Assembly: GCA_964036155.1 (NCBI GenBank) | Contig: OZ038422.1 | Location: forward strand, 83,227,201 to 83,291,200 | Direction: 5' to 3' | Source: Diploscapter coronatus | Lineage: Eukaryota; Nematoda; Chromadorea; Rhabditida; Rhabditidae | Length of the DNA stretch: 64,000 nucleotides | Shown: positions 53,801-62,104 of the stretch, one piece after another | How positions within the stretch are numbered: position 1 is the stretch's first letter | How the letters are laid out: each line of letters begins with the position of its first letter | Made by a program: the position numbers and the translations under genes | The notes under the pieces: model-generated | What the model saw: the letters and a program-made list of their open reading frames with translations, nothing else | Told to the model about the DNA's origin: nothing | Database searches by the model: none

Positions 53801-55409
53801 AACCCAAATCCAAATCCTCTGGGTATGCACTTTTCTTTCGAATAAAAAATAAAAACAGCAAGAAATAAATGCCGAAAATCGATGAAAACGCAGTGTCGCG
53901 GCGTAAGCATGCGCTAAATGCAGTGAATATGAGTGTTTGAAATTCAAATTTACCCATTTCCTGCCTAAATTTTATTGATTTTCAAATTTTCAGTGGTCCG
54001 ATCAGCAAGACTTTGTCGTATCTGCGCAACAAGATGGACACGGCCTTGTCGACGAGTCAGCTCTATCCCACAAAGGACGAGGTCAGGCAGTGGGAGACCA
54101 GCTTCGAAGCGCTGCTCAATAATAAACGTAGGAGTTTCATTTTCCTCAAAACCAATGTATGCTAATTTTCGTCATTTTCAGAAGGCTGCGCGTTGTTCCG
54201 GCAATTTCTGAAGAAGGAATTCTCCGATGAAAACGTCGACTTCTGGTGCGCCTGTGAGGAATTCAAAAATATCAAGGTTTACAAGAAATTAGACAGGATT
54301 TGAAATGACTTGTGAAATTTCAGGACCCGAAAAAGCTGAAGCAGAAAGCCCACGAAATCTACAAGGAATTCGTCGCGGAACAGGCTCCTAAAGAGGTAAT
54401 CATTTTGAAATTTTAGGAAAAAAAACCGAAACTCCTTTCTTTACATCCTTTTTCTTGGATAGTTGTAATAGCTTTGAATGTTCAATAATAATTCTGTCGA
54501 AATTTCTCATAATTTGTGATATGAAATGAGTAGGCCGTTCAATACGTAATTTTATGCATTCCATGCCATTCCAAATCAACCATTTCGATACTTTTCTGAC
54601 CTGCTTTTCCTTTCAATTTTCGTATGATTAGCTGCAGCGTCATAAGCATCTTATCGATAAATTCGACAATTTCAAAGGCTCTAAAAGGCAGGAAGGCGGC
54701 AATTCTGACCTGGCGGTCTGGCGAAATGCAAATGCAAGAGAAAAGCAATTTTATGACCGAGTCAAATGCTTTGAGAGTCTCGAACTTTACTGACCAAATT
54801 CCAGACATTCTAGGAAACTGATTAAGCATTTTGAGAAATCAAATCATTTTCGCAACTTTAATGCATTATTACTTTTTCAAGTGATTGTAAAGTTGGTTTT
54901 TTTACGAAGATATCGAGATTATTTCTTTCGTTGCAGGTGAACCTGGACTCCGACACTCGCGCAGCGACGAAAGCAGCCATTTTCGAAGAGGTCGTCAAGT
55001 TGGACACGTTCAGCCTGGCTCAGTCCAGAATCGAGCAGCTCATGGCCAAGGACTCCTACAGGAGGTAAACCCACAAATTATATCATTCTTTCAACTCTTC
55101 CAAAATAGGCCTTTTACAATAACGTATTTCTGTAAAGATGATTGTAGCCATTTTATTTCTTGTAGAAGTTCTAAAATTAGAAGTATCTTGTAATTGTAAT
55201 GACATTAGCAACAAATTTTTGTGACAGGGAACAATCAATACATGAAATAATAAGGAGGAAAAATATTATTGAAGTTTTCTATTTGTTTTGTTTGCAGGTT
55301 CCTGAAAGACCGAATCTATTTGGACATGCTCGAGGGTTTCGAAAACGGCACGAACTCGAATACGGGCAGCACGGCGAACCTCGCCAATGGAAATAATTCG
55401 CCCAAATAA
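23873..55409 (+). CDS. rgs-7: C2 + RGS domain protein, RGS-7-like, with many alternative first exons
   Basis: GTPase-activating protein for heterotrimeric G-alpha; C. elegans RGS-7 acts on GOA-1 during spindle positioning. Longest form (about 870 aa) exons: 23873-23963, 24208-24405, 25246-25384, 26323-26467, 27246-27374, 27473-27555, 27601-27700, 27834-27954, 27998-28113, 28271-28351, 28393-28484, 29009-29080, 29278-29344, 29396-29515, 29565-29630, 33142-33278, 33382-33437, 40093-40147, 40201-40279, 40823-40947, 53994-54127, 54182-54276, 54324-54395, 54937-55064 and 55298-55409. Every junction keeps phase. The N-terminus is Pro/Ser-rich, then come a C2 domain, a Ser/Arg-rich linker and the RGS domain near the end. 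TTTCAG at 23821-23825 precedes the start by 47 bases. AATAAA overlaps the stop. Other first exons are listed separately. Confidence 0.88.
26861..27181 (+). CDS. rgs-7: RGS-7-like locus: alternative first exon B
   Basis: 107 codons from ATG GTG GAT GGA to AAT TTG, then a gtgaga donor in phase 0. The next exon (27246) starts in phase 0, and so does the junction after 26467, so this exon substitutes for exons 1-4 rather than following them: an in-frame TGA at 26834 and no adjacent acceptor mean it cannot be internal in this frame. The peptide is Ser/Pro/Asp-rich ([20 protein letters not shown] at the start) with many possible phosphosites. Joined to the common exons it gives about 786 aa including C2 and RGS. 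Confidence 0.72.
27998..29515 (+). other. C2-domain exon block of the RGS-7-like gene
   Basis: Seven exons encode a C2 fold: [13 protein letters not shown] (strand 2 region), CSYVRIDLHH, then a His/Ser/Arg-rich insert ([17 protein letters not shown]), [41 protein letters not shown] and [12 protein letters not shown]. The usual cluster of calcium-ligating aspartates is not evident in the loops, so calcium-independent lipid or protein binding is more likely. The inserted basic segment sits where C2 domains have a loop before the KT/NP strand. Confidence 0.75.
29631..33141. other. Large intron of the RGS-7-like gene
   Basis: 3.5 kb between coding exons. It holds pyrimidine-rich tracts (about 30900-31000, 31840-32020 and 32580-32760) but no exon whose phase and splice sites fit. 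The downstream exon at 33142 begins with ATG directly after TTTTTAG, so it could also serve as a trans-spliced start. Confidence 0.45.
33438..39510. other. 6 kb intron upstream of first exon C
   Basis: No supported gene. The open frame at 33972-34388 is Phe/Leu-rich from T-rich sequence and lacks motifs. The frame at 36402-36671 lacks an ATG. Intronic enhancers or promoter sequence for exon C at 39511 may lie here, but nothing specific is identified. Confidence 0.45.
39511..39985 (+). CDS. rgs-7: RGS-7-like locus: alternative first exon C
   Basis: 158 codons plus one base, donor gtagtg in phase 1, which matches the exon at 40093 (G joins GT to give Gly). ATGs occur at 39511 and 39520. The peptide is rich in Arg, Ser and Pro with proline-directed sites ([33 protein letters not shown]) and a basic start ([20 protein letters not shown]). 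The higher GC of this exon than its flanks supports coding. The resulting isoform of about 424 aa lacks the C2 domain but keeps the pre-RGS linker and RGS. Confidence 0.8.
40163..40181. repeat. A19 homopolymer in an 53-base intron
   Basis: A run of 19 A within the short intron 40148-40200 of the RGS-7-like gene, before the GATTTTATAG acceptor. It is simple sequence and is prone to length variation. Confidence 0.9.
40948..44780. other. Intron and promoter region upstream of first exon D
   Basis: No gene supported. AT-rich to about 43 kb, then mixed composition with a purine-rich stretch at 44284-44440. The small frames at 42200-42487 and 42491-42715 show no donor in a matching phase. Confidence 0.45.
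44781..44935 (+). CDS. rgs-7: RGS-7-like locus: alternative first exon D
   Basis: 51 codons plus two bases; a gtaagt donor in phase 2 fits the RGS exon at 53994 (TC+T gives Ser). The peptide starts [20 protein letters not shown], a basic segment with a proline run that could bind an SH3 or EVH1 domain. Predicted isoform 231 aa, RGS domain only. The frame is open upstream without an ATG, so the 5' end is set by the first ATG. Confidence 0.68.
44936..48796. other. Intron and promoter region upstream of first exon E
   Basis: No gene supported over 3.9 kb. Short frames in it have no conserved motif or matching splice phase. Confidence 0.45.
48797..48858 (+). CDS. rgs-7: RGS-7-like locus: alternative first exon E (short)
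   Basis: 20 codons plus two bases starting [20 protein letters not shown], followed by a strong gtaagt donor in phase 2 that matches the RGS exon at 53994 (AA+T gives Asn). Predicted isoform about 200 aa, essentially a bare RGS domain. It is short, so support comes only from ATG, donor quality and phase, plus a local rise in non-AT content. Confidence 0.5.
49652..49896 (+). CDS. rgs-7: RGS-7-like locus: alternative first exon F
   Basis: 81 codons plus two bases; gtaggc donor in phase 2 (AG+T gives Ser). The peptide has Ser/Pro motifs and an amphipathic basic stretch ([20 protein letters not shown]) before the splice, similar in style to short membrane-binding helices found N-terminal to R4 RGS domains; that role is inference. 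Predicted isoform 261 aa. Just upstream (about 49200-49620) is a strongly pyrimidine-rich tract. Confidence 0.75.
49897..51898. other. Intron and promoter region upstream of first exon G
   Basis: No gene supported. An open frame of 181 codons (50643-51188) begins at TTG, has no ATG near its start, no motif and no matching donor; it is noted but not called. Confidence 0.45.
51899..52083 (+). CDS. rgs-7: RGS-7-like locus: alternative first exon G
   Basis: 61 codons plus two bases; gtaagt donor in phase 2 (GA+T gives Asp). The peptide starts [20 protein letters not shown], runs through a Ser/Pro/Glu segment and ends in a basic helix-like stretch ([18 protein letters not shown]), comparable to exon F. 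Predicted isoform 241 aa without C2. The higher GC of the exon than its flanks supports it. Confidence 0.75.
52084..53343. other. Intron and promoter region upstream of first exon H
   Basis: AT-rich intronic sequence with no supported exon. A pyrimidine-rich stretch at 53255-53340 directly precedes the exon H start codon. Confidence 0.45.
53344..53822 (+). CDS. rgs-7: RGS-7-like locus: alternative first exon H
   Basis: 159 codons plus two bases; gtatgc donor in phase 2 (GG+T gives Gly). Starts [20 protein letters not shown], followed by an acidic Ser/Glu-rich segment ([20 protein letters not shown]), a short hydrophobic amphipathic stretch ([20 protein letters not shown]) and a basic Lys/Arg-rich region. 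Predicted isoform about 339 aa with the RGS domain and no C2. It is the longest of the RGS-proximal first exons and lies only 171 bases from the RGS exon, so it is the most secure of them. Confidence 0.82.
53994..55409 (+). other. RGS-domain exon block shared by all isoforms
   Basis: Five exons (53994-54127, 54182-54276, 54324-54395, 54937-55064 and 55298-55409) encode a complete R4-like RGS box. The hallmarks are [40 protein letters not shown] with the EN pair, [20 protein letters not shown] with the catalytic-site Asn, and [20 protein letters not shown]. The residues that contact G-alpha switch regions are present, so GAP activity is expected. A Gly/Asn/Thr-rich tail of about 25 residues ends in SPK. 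Confidence 0.95.
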
Positions 55410-57362
55410 ATGAATTTGCTGAAAAATTAAGCCGAAGCAGAGCTATGCAGGTCACGCGTTTTGTAAAGTACACTCAATAATTCTTCGAAATATTATTGAT
55501 TTTTGAAAGAATTATCGTTTTCATCAAAGTTACTCCGATCTTCATTCATGCAACTATTCAATCAAATTCAAAGTGTCAAAAATTTCATCTCAAAATATCC
55601 TCTTTTGACTTTACTTTTGTCATTCGACAGAATCTCACCCAACTTTTTCTGTGTATATTTTGATGTTTCCTTCACTGTTAACGACAAAGCGTGTTCATTT
55701 TTATTGTAAAGCTCTTTATTTAAAGTTCTCACAAATTCAGTCAGAATGGTGAAATAGTTGAAGACGTAGAAAATAATCTGTTTCACCATTTTGATGTGAT
55801 TCCTCCAAAATTGGTATAATTTTGATGATGACATTTGAAATCGTGTATTTCTCGAGATGTTTCTTCATTTGTAGCACCAACACGGGTACGATTTTCGGAT
55901 TTTTTAATGAATATTTTCAACCAAATATTATTTTTCTCCTCTCATTAGCATAGTATGTAAAGTAATATTTGAAGTTCGATTTTTAGGTAATGACTTCTCT
56001 CAAAATAACAAAAATCAAAGTCAAGCATTGAATAGGTCAACATTTTTCGTTTGTATCTTTACTATTTCGATCTCTTCACGAAAATCACAAGCAAACCGAA
56101 TAGTTCATAAATTATCTGTATCTACTATGTTGGAGTTAATGATTTTTGTTCTTTTCTATTTTTGTGTTAGAAATATTTTATGGTCATCGAGATAAAAATT
56201 TTAAATTCAAGATTTTCTTTTCGCAACAACGGATCAGAAAAGTGCATGAATTGGACTTGAAAAAAACTGCGAACGAATTGAATGAAAATTACTTCCAGAT
56301 GAGTTGAATTTATTGGTTGTCTCGCGTAATAGACTGCGTGAAGACCAACTTTTCAATGAGCTCTGGATTTTCGAGAAAATCTTTGTGATAAATACTGGCT
56401 CAGTGCACGATTTTATAGGGTTTATTTATTAGTGAAAAGACTTGTCGGCAACAAAAATCAGTATCAGTTTGAATTTCTCTTTAAAGTCCGAGCTTTTGAT
56501 CCTAACTGATTTTCGTTGTTTTAAGGCATGTTTGGCTAAAGGTTAGCTGCTTCGAACTCGTGTGTTTGAAATGAACACTTCGTAAAACAGCTCAATTTAC
56601 TTTGTATCCTAGGTAAAACATTTGCCATTGTAACTTGTAATCAAATCTGTTGGTCAACTTTCAGTCTTTACAAAGGACGATATTATGATTTTTGGTTCGC
56701 ATCTTGCATTCGTGCATTTCTGTTTGTATGCAATTTGTAAAATCCGTTTGGGATTGCATGTCAGCTGGTTTTTGTTCGACATTTTTTGACATGCAATGAG
56801 TCATTTGAGCTGCATTTCTACAAATTTTCTTGAATGTTTCGCTTATTTTTCGGTTGCATAGTCAGGTTGCGCCGAATGGCGCAGTTGGTTGGATTTTTCC
56901 TTCCGAACTTCATCCATTTCGTCAGTGTTCATATTTCTGCCCTGGGTCTATTTCTTATAAGCTCGCCAATCAACTCGGCAATTAGAGTGAGTCTGCTCTG
57001 CCCTCTGCCTGTGCAACCTCTGTGACCCCGCCTCATCTCCAATTCTTCTGCCATTTTTCTCCTTCCCTCCCCCCCTCTGCCGGTCCTAGCCCCAGGCATT
57101 CTTTCAGTCCTCGAGTCTTTCACAACCCCTGTGAAATCCGTCCCGATCCCCGAACACTGCAACAAATCATCCGCTCATTTCTCATCCATTCAATCACATT
57201 TTCATCCACGCATCGTCCCATTCCGTCTCTTTCCAATAGCTAATCACTCCCTTCACACACATTTCAGTTCTGATCCTTGACGTCCCGACGTGACGCCATT
57301 CTGATTCCTCAGAAGCTGACGTGACGCCGAGTTTTCGAAGATTACGATAACATCGGAGAAAA
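55410..57362. other. Intergenic between the RGS-7-like gene and the next gene
   Basis: Largely AT-rich with no coding support, becoming pyrimidine-rich from about 56990 to 57240. The last 100 bases hold repeated GACGTGACGCC elements (listed separately) and a TTTCAG at 57262-57267 that could be a trans-splice acceptor. Confidence 0.5.
57278..57328. promoter_or_regulatory. Cluster of TGACGT (bZIP/CRE-like) sites
   Basis: TGACGTC at 57278-57284 and an 11-base repeat GACGTGACGCC at 57287-57297 and 57318-57328, 31 bases apart (about three helical turns). TGACGT is the CREB/ATF core. The cluster lies 35-85 bases before the ATG at 57363. Confidence 0.5.
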
Positions 57363-59239
57363 ATGGGTTATCGATTGGCATGGCGAAATGATGGACCTGC
57401 GTGAGTTTTTTCTTCAGTTTTCAAATCAATTCGATTTGACTTTTTGGATCGAATCATTCGAAAAAAAACAAGTGTAAAGTGAGTTGAGTCTAACCCTAAA
57501 AACCCTTCCTCAAATATTCTTGCTCAGAACTCCGAAGCTAAATTTAGTTCCTCCTTATGAGTGATGAAATGTTTTCATCTTTGAGTCATTTCAACCCTGT
57601 TTCTGTTCGATTTCGATCTCATCCGGAAGTGTTTCTCTTTCTCTACTTTCTCTCAAGTCTCCCTTGTCTCTCGTCCAATGTCAGCTCGTTAACAACAGAG
57701 TTGTGAATACGACAGCTTTCGCCTTCAAATCAAAGTTCTCTCCATCTTCTCTTCCCCCTCTTTTTATCATATCACCTCCTTCTCACTGCAAATCTGGCTC
57801 ATTCAAAGACTGACCACTCACGAAAATTTCAAACTTCAAGCTCATGAAGATAAGCTTTGATACATGGCAGGCAGGAAGAAAGACGAAACGCAGGCTGCAA
57901 TATCTTTCAAATTCGCAAATCACAAATCTGCCTGGCGACTCCCGCTCCGCCCCCTCCATTTGTATAGATAAACAGAAAGGATCAAATTTCGAAATTTGCG
58001 AAATCCTCAATCACTGCTTCATCTGCTCCATTCCGTCTTCTTCGCACTTCAAACTTTCACACCTCTCATTTTGCTCATCTGCACTCCTACACTGCCGAGC
58101 TGCAATTATGCGGTTCGCATTTCTAGTCCGAGACCCCGATGATCGAACGAAATATGCGGGGTAAGACGCGTTTTTGTATAGTTGAAGTCTCGAAAATCGA
58201 GAAAAATCACGTCACTTCTTGAATTAGAATTGTCAAGACTCTTGATCCAATAGTTGCACAATACCGTGTTCTTTAACGACCGAAAAAACGCTATTAGTCT
58301 TTGCATCCCATCTGCACGAATTTAAAATGCGATCAATATATACTGTAATAATTTGATGTTAATGGAAATGAGAATAAAATTTTTAAAAAAATTTATGTCC
58401 AGGATTACGGTTATCGATTTTTGTCCCTTTCATGAGTCCTGATTGTTAATAAACGCGGGATAGTGTAACTGTCAAATCTTTACACTTCAAAATTTGTACC
58501 TTTCGCGACAAATTCGACAATTTTATGATAATTTTTTTCTACCTTTGCACTTCAAGGTGATCCACATCTGGTAGAAACAAGTGACTCGATAGAAAAGAAT
58601 GACACGAATTTCTTGCTCTTTTTTTTATCTTCCACATGTATTGGATCAGTTGATTATGATCATCAGAATCTTTATCTTAAAAAATTCCTTATTTCAGGAA
58701 TTCACTGGAATGGGCCCCTCCAGTTCGTGTCATCGCAGTGGTCACTCTCTTCGCAGCCACACTGGATCTGATGGCCGATCTGCTCGTCTGCAATCGCATT
58801 GCTGAATTCCTCGACAACTTCCAGTCGCAAATCGCTATTTATGCTGCTTATGGGTATTTCTTCTTTACGGGTGAGTTTTTCCTCATAAACAAGCATTTTT
58901 CTCGAAGAAATCTTATCTTCCTTTGGAAACTTTGAAAAACAATTCATGAAGATCAGCTTTACATGATGAGCAGCGATGCCTTGCTTTGCAACAATTGAGT
59001 CAGAAATAGCACGGCATGAAATGTTTACCTCGTCATTCTGACTCTATTTTCATATTCTACGCGCTTTTACGTGACTTATGAGCATCATTTCAGGTGTCAG
59101 TTTTTTCGTGTACATCGCGGAAATGGTTGATGTATGCAGAACGCTGAAATATGATGAAGAGGACGTTTTCTATGCTCGATTGGCGAAAAGCATGGTGCTC
59201 ACTCTGGAAGAGGTCAGATATTTTATTGATTCTCTGTGA
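57363..59239 (+). CDS. Multi-pass membrane protein, two alternative first exons, 3' end unresolved
   Basis: Unrecognised family. First exon a is 57363-57400 (MGYRLAWRNDGP), first exon b 58108-58160 (MRFAFLVRDPDDRTKYAG); both end in phase 2 and both fit exon 58698-58870, followed by exon 59094 onward. Hydrophobic helices include VRVIAVVTLFAATLDLMADLL, IAIYAAYGYFFFTGVSFFVY and probably the segment after SMVLTLEE; charged EDVFYARLAK lies between. Integral membrane, at least two to three spans. The third exon either stops at 59239 (reading VRYFIDSL then TGA) or splices after GAG at 59212 through a weak gtcaga donor to an exon I cannot find. The second reading would place the 59.8-62.1 kb island inside the gene. 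Confidence 0.6.
58108..58160 (+). CDS. Alternative first exon b of the multi-pass membrane protein
   Basis: 17 codons plus two bases, gtaaga donor in phase 2, equivalent in phase to the exon at 57363. The sequence from about 57780 to 58107 upstream contains C/T-rich stretches. Two starts for one gene repeat the pattern seen at the RGS-7-like locus. Confidence 0.6.
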
Positions 59240-60336
59240 TCACGTCTGATGAATGGTGACTGGTGATTTGGTATGAGAAATGGAGTAAATAAGGAGGGGG
59301 AAGATGAGCAGATCAGCAAAGATCAAATAATTGCAAGGCACTGACTTTGATGGATTGGGAAAGATAATGAAGGTCCACTCGCGAAAAATCAATTAGAGGA
59401 ATTCTTGGAAGAAATATCATTTATCTTCCATCACCTGAGATATTGATATCATTTACGCAAGCTTAGAAAGTTGAGTAATTTGCACGAAGAAGCACAGATT
59501 TTTGATGCATTCGAGCAGACTCCATTCTTTTTTGCAATACTCGAGAAACTTCCGCCAAATTTATGAGCTAATAACCATGAAAGTGATTGTATGAATGATT
59601 GTCAATCAGACCAATTCTACAATTTTCTTCGTCTCTGCAAAATCACATTATTTTTAATGATATCATTGGCATCCGGGTCTTGTGGCCGATATTTTTAGTT
59701 GATTCGTAGGCTGTTTACTTATTGTTTGTGTAGTAAAACCGAATGTACTCAGGGAGAACGAATTTACTTTATTGAATTTCAAAGGGGATAACAAGTGAAC
59801 TGTATACAAGCAAAAGAGAAGGGATGAAGTGAAAGGGGTCCAGAAGGGAGAGGTTATAGGGAAGGGGGGCGGGGCGGAGTCGGCTGGTTTTAGATAGGCC
59901 TCGTATTACGATATTCCCGGGGCCAATTTGAATTATCCAATGGTCTCCATCCATTAAGCACCCACACAAGAATGTTGATCGACATGAGCTCATAGCAGGT
60001 CTCCAAATTCCAATTAGTATCCATATATTTCCATCCATAAACAATCCACATAATAATCGTTGTCCGTTTCCATTAACATGTTCGATGTGTATCTGGTCCA
60101 TCATTGTAATTCCAGTAATATCGATCCGTCAGTCGGAGCAGCCGTTGGGGGTGCAGATAGTGAGCAAAGGAATATAGGAGGGGAGAGAGGGATGTAAGGG
60201 ATGATTCATTACAATCATTCGAGATAGTGTTGCAAATCGTCCTTTTGTTGATAAACATCCCGTTTGTCCGAGGTTCTTCGAGCCATTCGAACCTTCCCCC
60301 CAGCGTTTCTCGTGCTCTTCATCCCATCGATTTTTG
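59240..60336. other. Intergenic, no gene, containing an 84-base duplication
   Basis: No supported gene. Composition changes at about 59750, and a G-rich stretch lies at 59810-59890. The duplication is listed separately. CAG at 60301-60303 after a C-rich run may be the trans-splice acceptor for the gene at 60337. Confidence 0.45.
59917..60085. repeat. Imperfect tandem duplication, unit about 84 bases
   Basis: CCATCCATTAAGCACCCACA at 59947 and CCATCCATAAACAATCCACA at 60031 anchor two diverged copies, with CCAATTTGAATTATCC and CCAAATTCCAATTAG also corresponding upstream. The 84-base offset is a multiple of three, and on the minus strand both copies read open with similar peptides (LLCGLFMDGNIWI and FLCGCLMDGDHWI). 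Confidence 0.55.
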
Positions 60337-61186
60337 ATGTTTGGGATTTTATTCATTTCATTTTTCTTCTATTCTGCTGTCGGCTTTGAGCCTCAATCGG
60401 AAAAGTCCGTACCAAAATGGCAGTGGCTGGACACATGTCCGGGATGTGGCGGCGCTAACGAATCCTGTGTTTCGTTGACTTCGTAAGTTGCCTTTTCCAT
60501 TTTGGTTGGTATTTGGTTCTTCAGGCACCCACATTTGTATTGGTGTACTCCGTCCACTGCCGGACTTCCAGTCCATGTAAAGTGTTCATTTTTGGCTGAT
60601 GGGGTATTTCGAAGTGGTTTCTGCTTCCAACTGGTGCTTGACATTTTTAGGCGCGTGTGGTTGGCCCTGCTACGGATATCTCTATTCCAGTGGTTTCTTC
60701 TTCCTCTCCGCAATCTCATCCTGGTACGGCACCGGCTACTGCGTCGACTGAGCCATCTGTGGCTCCGACTCCCGTGTCCATATTTTCCTTTTCGTGGAGC
60801 TTAGAATTTTCGGTAACAGTGTTCCGTCTCAATCTGGTAGTCGATAATTTCAGATTCTTCTCCTGCTATTAATTATCAGCGTCATGCTCATGGTTCTGGT
60901 CTGCTTGAAGTCGTATGTCGGTGTCTTGGCTTGTTGCTGCTGTTGTGGTCGTCGCAAGGCTGAGAGGAGGAACGTGGTCGAAGGAGATGGTGGGTCCGCG
61001 AATAACCAGATGGATCCGGTGCAGGTTCCATCATCGGGGCGACCTCTCCGTGGTTTGGGGGAGGCCGCGGGTAGGATTCGGGTTCCTCACAGGGGTGGAA
61101 TTGTTGGGTTCGATCTTTCTCAGTTGGGTTATCCATTTCCTTTGGTGGGAAGGGCTGACTATCAACCTGGATCTTCTGATGTTTAA
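60337..61186 (+). CDS. Type I membrane protein with Cys-rich juxtamembrane motif
   Basis: Unrecognised. Exons: 60337-60482, 60525-60576, 60651-60812 and 60854-61186, all in phase; product 230 aa. The signal peptide is MFGILFISFFFYSAVG. The small ectodomain has four cysteines (C34, C37, C44, C56) in TCPGCGGANESC and LYWCTP and one N-glycosylation site at N41. A Ser/Thr/Pro stalk covers about 67-105, and one membrane helix (ILLLLLIISVMLMVLVCL) 121-138. LACCCCCGRRK at about 145-154 is a likely palmitoylation cluster. The cytosolic tail is Gly/Arg/Pro-rich and ends SSDV, a possible PDZ ligand. The sequence is G/T-rich on this strand, unlike neighbouring genes. It converges with the Gag-like ORF 252 bases further on. 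Confidence 0.68.
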
Positions 61187-61438
61187 TCCCCTCTGGTGCA
61201 TTCCTTCTCGTTTTCATCACGTCTTAGTCGGCTGTTGTTGTCTAATTCCAGGATCCATTAAATACGTTGCGTGGGTGATTATATATAGTTCGGAGGGATC
61301 ATCGTTGATTAAATATTTGAATCCGAATGATTGCATTATATGAGAAATTATGTAGCTTTCGAAGATTATATGCCAATGGTTAATAAATCAATTCAATGTA
61401 AGGTTTATAATGTATACTGTGCGGTCGGCTTACGGCTT
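61187..61438. other. Spacer between two convergent genes of the island
   Basis: AT-rich 252 bases separating the stops of the type I membrane protein (+) and the Gag-like ORF (-). It would carry both 3' UTRs. No other feature seen. Confidence 0.5.
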
Positions 61439-62104
61439 TCATTTCTCTTTCATCATGGACATTCCAGAGATTGCCTTTACTATTGGCTGAGTTGTTGCTT
61501 TCTGTGGTCGAGTCTCGATGTTATGCATGGCTCTTGAGTTTAATCTCTCGTTGGACCAGCTTTCCTTATCGTCGCCGTATTTTCTTAGCCAATTTAATCT
61601 TTCTGCTCTCTGGACATTGTCCAATCTTTCACATATCCAAGGAGAGTGGGGCGCTCTGTCATATTGGCATTGGAGATTTCTGCATGTTTTTAGCAGGGGT
61701 TCAAAGGTAGGTCCTTTTCTAAATACGATTGACTTCCTGTAGAAGTTGCATGATGTTGGAGTATGGTTCTCTGGGGGTCCCATGATTCTTCTAAGGCAGA
61801 CTGGACAGGCTTTGCACTCTCTCAGTTTCTCCGAGACATATTCGACAGGAAATGTCAATGAGCATTTCCAAGCGAAGTGTCCTGTTTCGGTACATAATAT
61901 GCAGGTCTCCGCTTGTTCCTGTTCTTGTTTCGTCATGGATGCTTGTTCTTCTTGCTTTCTTCTCTTCATTTGCTTTTCGAGTTCTTCCGCCTGCTTTTCG
62001 GCTGCCAGTTGGATTGCTCTCTGCTCTATCTGGTTTAGTGTTGCGTCGTATGATCTTTTCTTCCCGCTCATTTGAATTGCAGCCTTGTCTGATCTTTCGG
62101 ACAT
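61439..62104 (-). CDS. Gag-like zinc-knuckle protein, retrotransposon-derived
   Basis: Intronless ORF of 221 aa from the ATG at 62104. The frame is open further upstream, but that extension is Tyr/Leu/His-rich and unlike coding; a TTTCAG acceptor ends 30 bases before this ATG. Residues 20-67 form a Glu/Lys/Gln coiled coil. A CCHC knuckle follows (C68, C71, H76, C81 in CILCTETGHFAWKC), then paired cysteines ACPVCLRR, H..TSC and LQCQYDRAPHSPWIC, the three-knuckle layout of BEL/Pao-type Gag proteins. No protease, reverse transcriptase or integrase follows on this strand and no long terminal repeats are evident, so it is a solo gag, either a remnant or a host-adopted gene. The frame is intact. 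Confidence 0.72.
   Translation of the reverse strand: MSERSDKAAIQMSGKKRSYDATLNQIEQRAIQLAAEKQAEELEKQMKRRKQEEQASMTKQEQEQAETCILCTETGHFAWKCSLTFPVEYVSEKLRECKACPVCLRRIMGPPENHTPTSCNFYRKSIVFRKGPTFEPLLKTCRNLQCQYDRAPHSPWICERLDNVQRAERLNWLRKYGDDKESWSNERLNSRAMHNIETRPQKATTQPIVKAISGMSMMKEK

Noticed and set aside
60393..61220. Minus-strand frames opposite the type I membrane gene
   Set aside because: Antisense to exons with signal peptide, helix and consistent splice phases; no motifs of pol proteins found.
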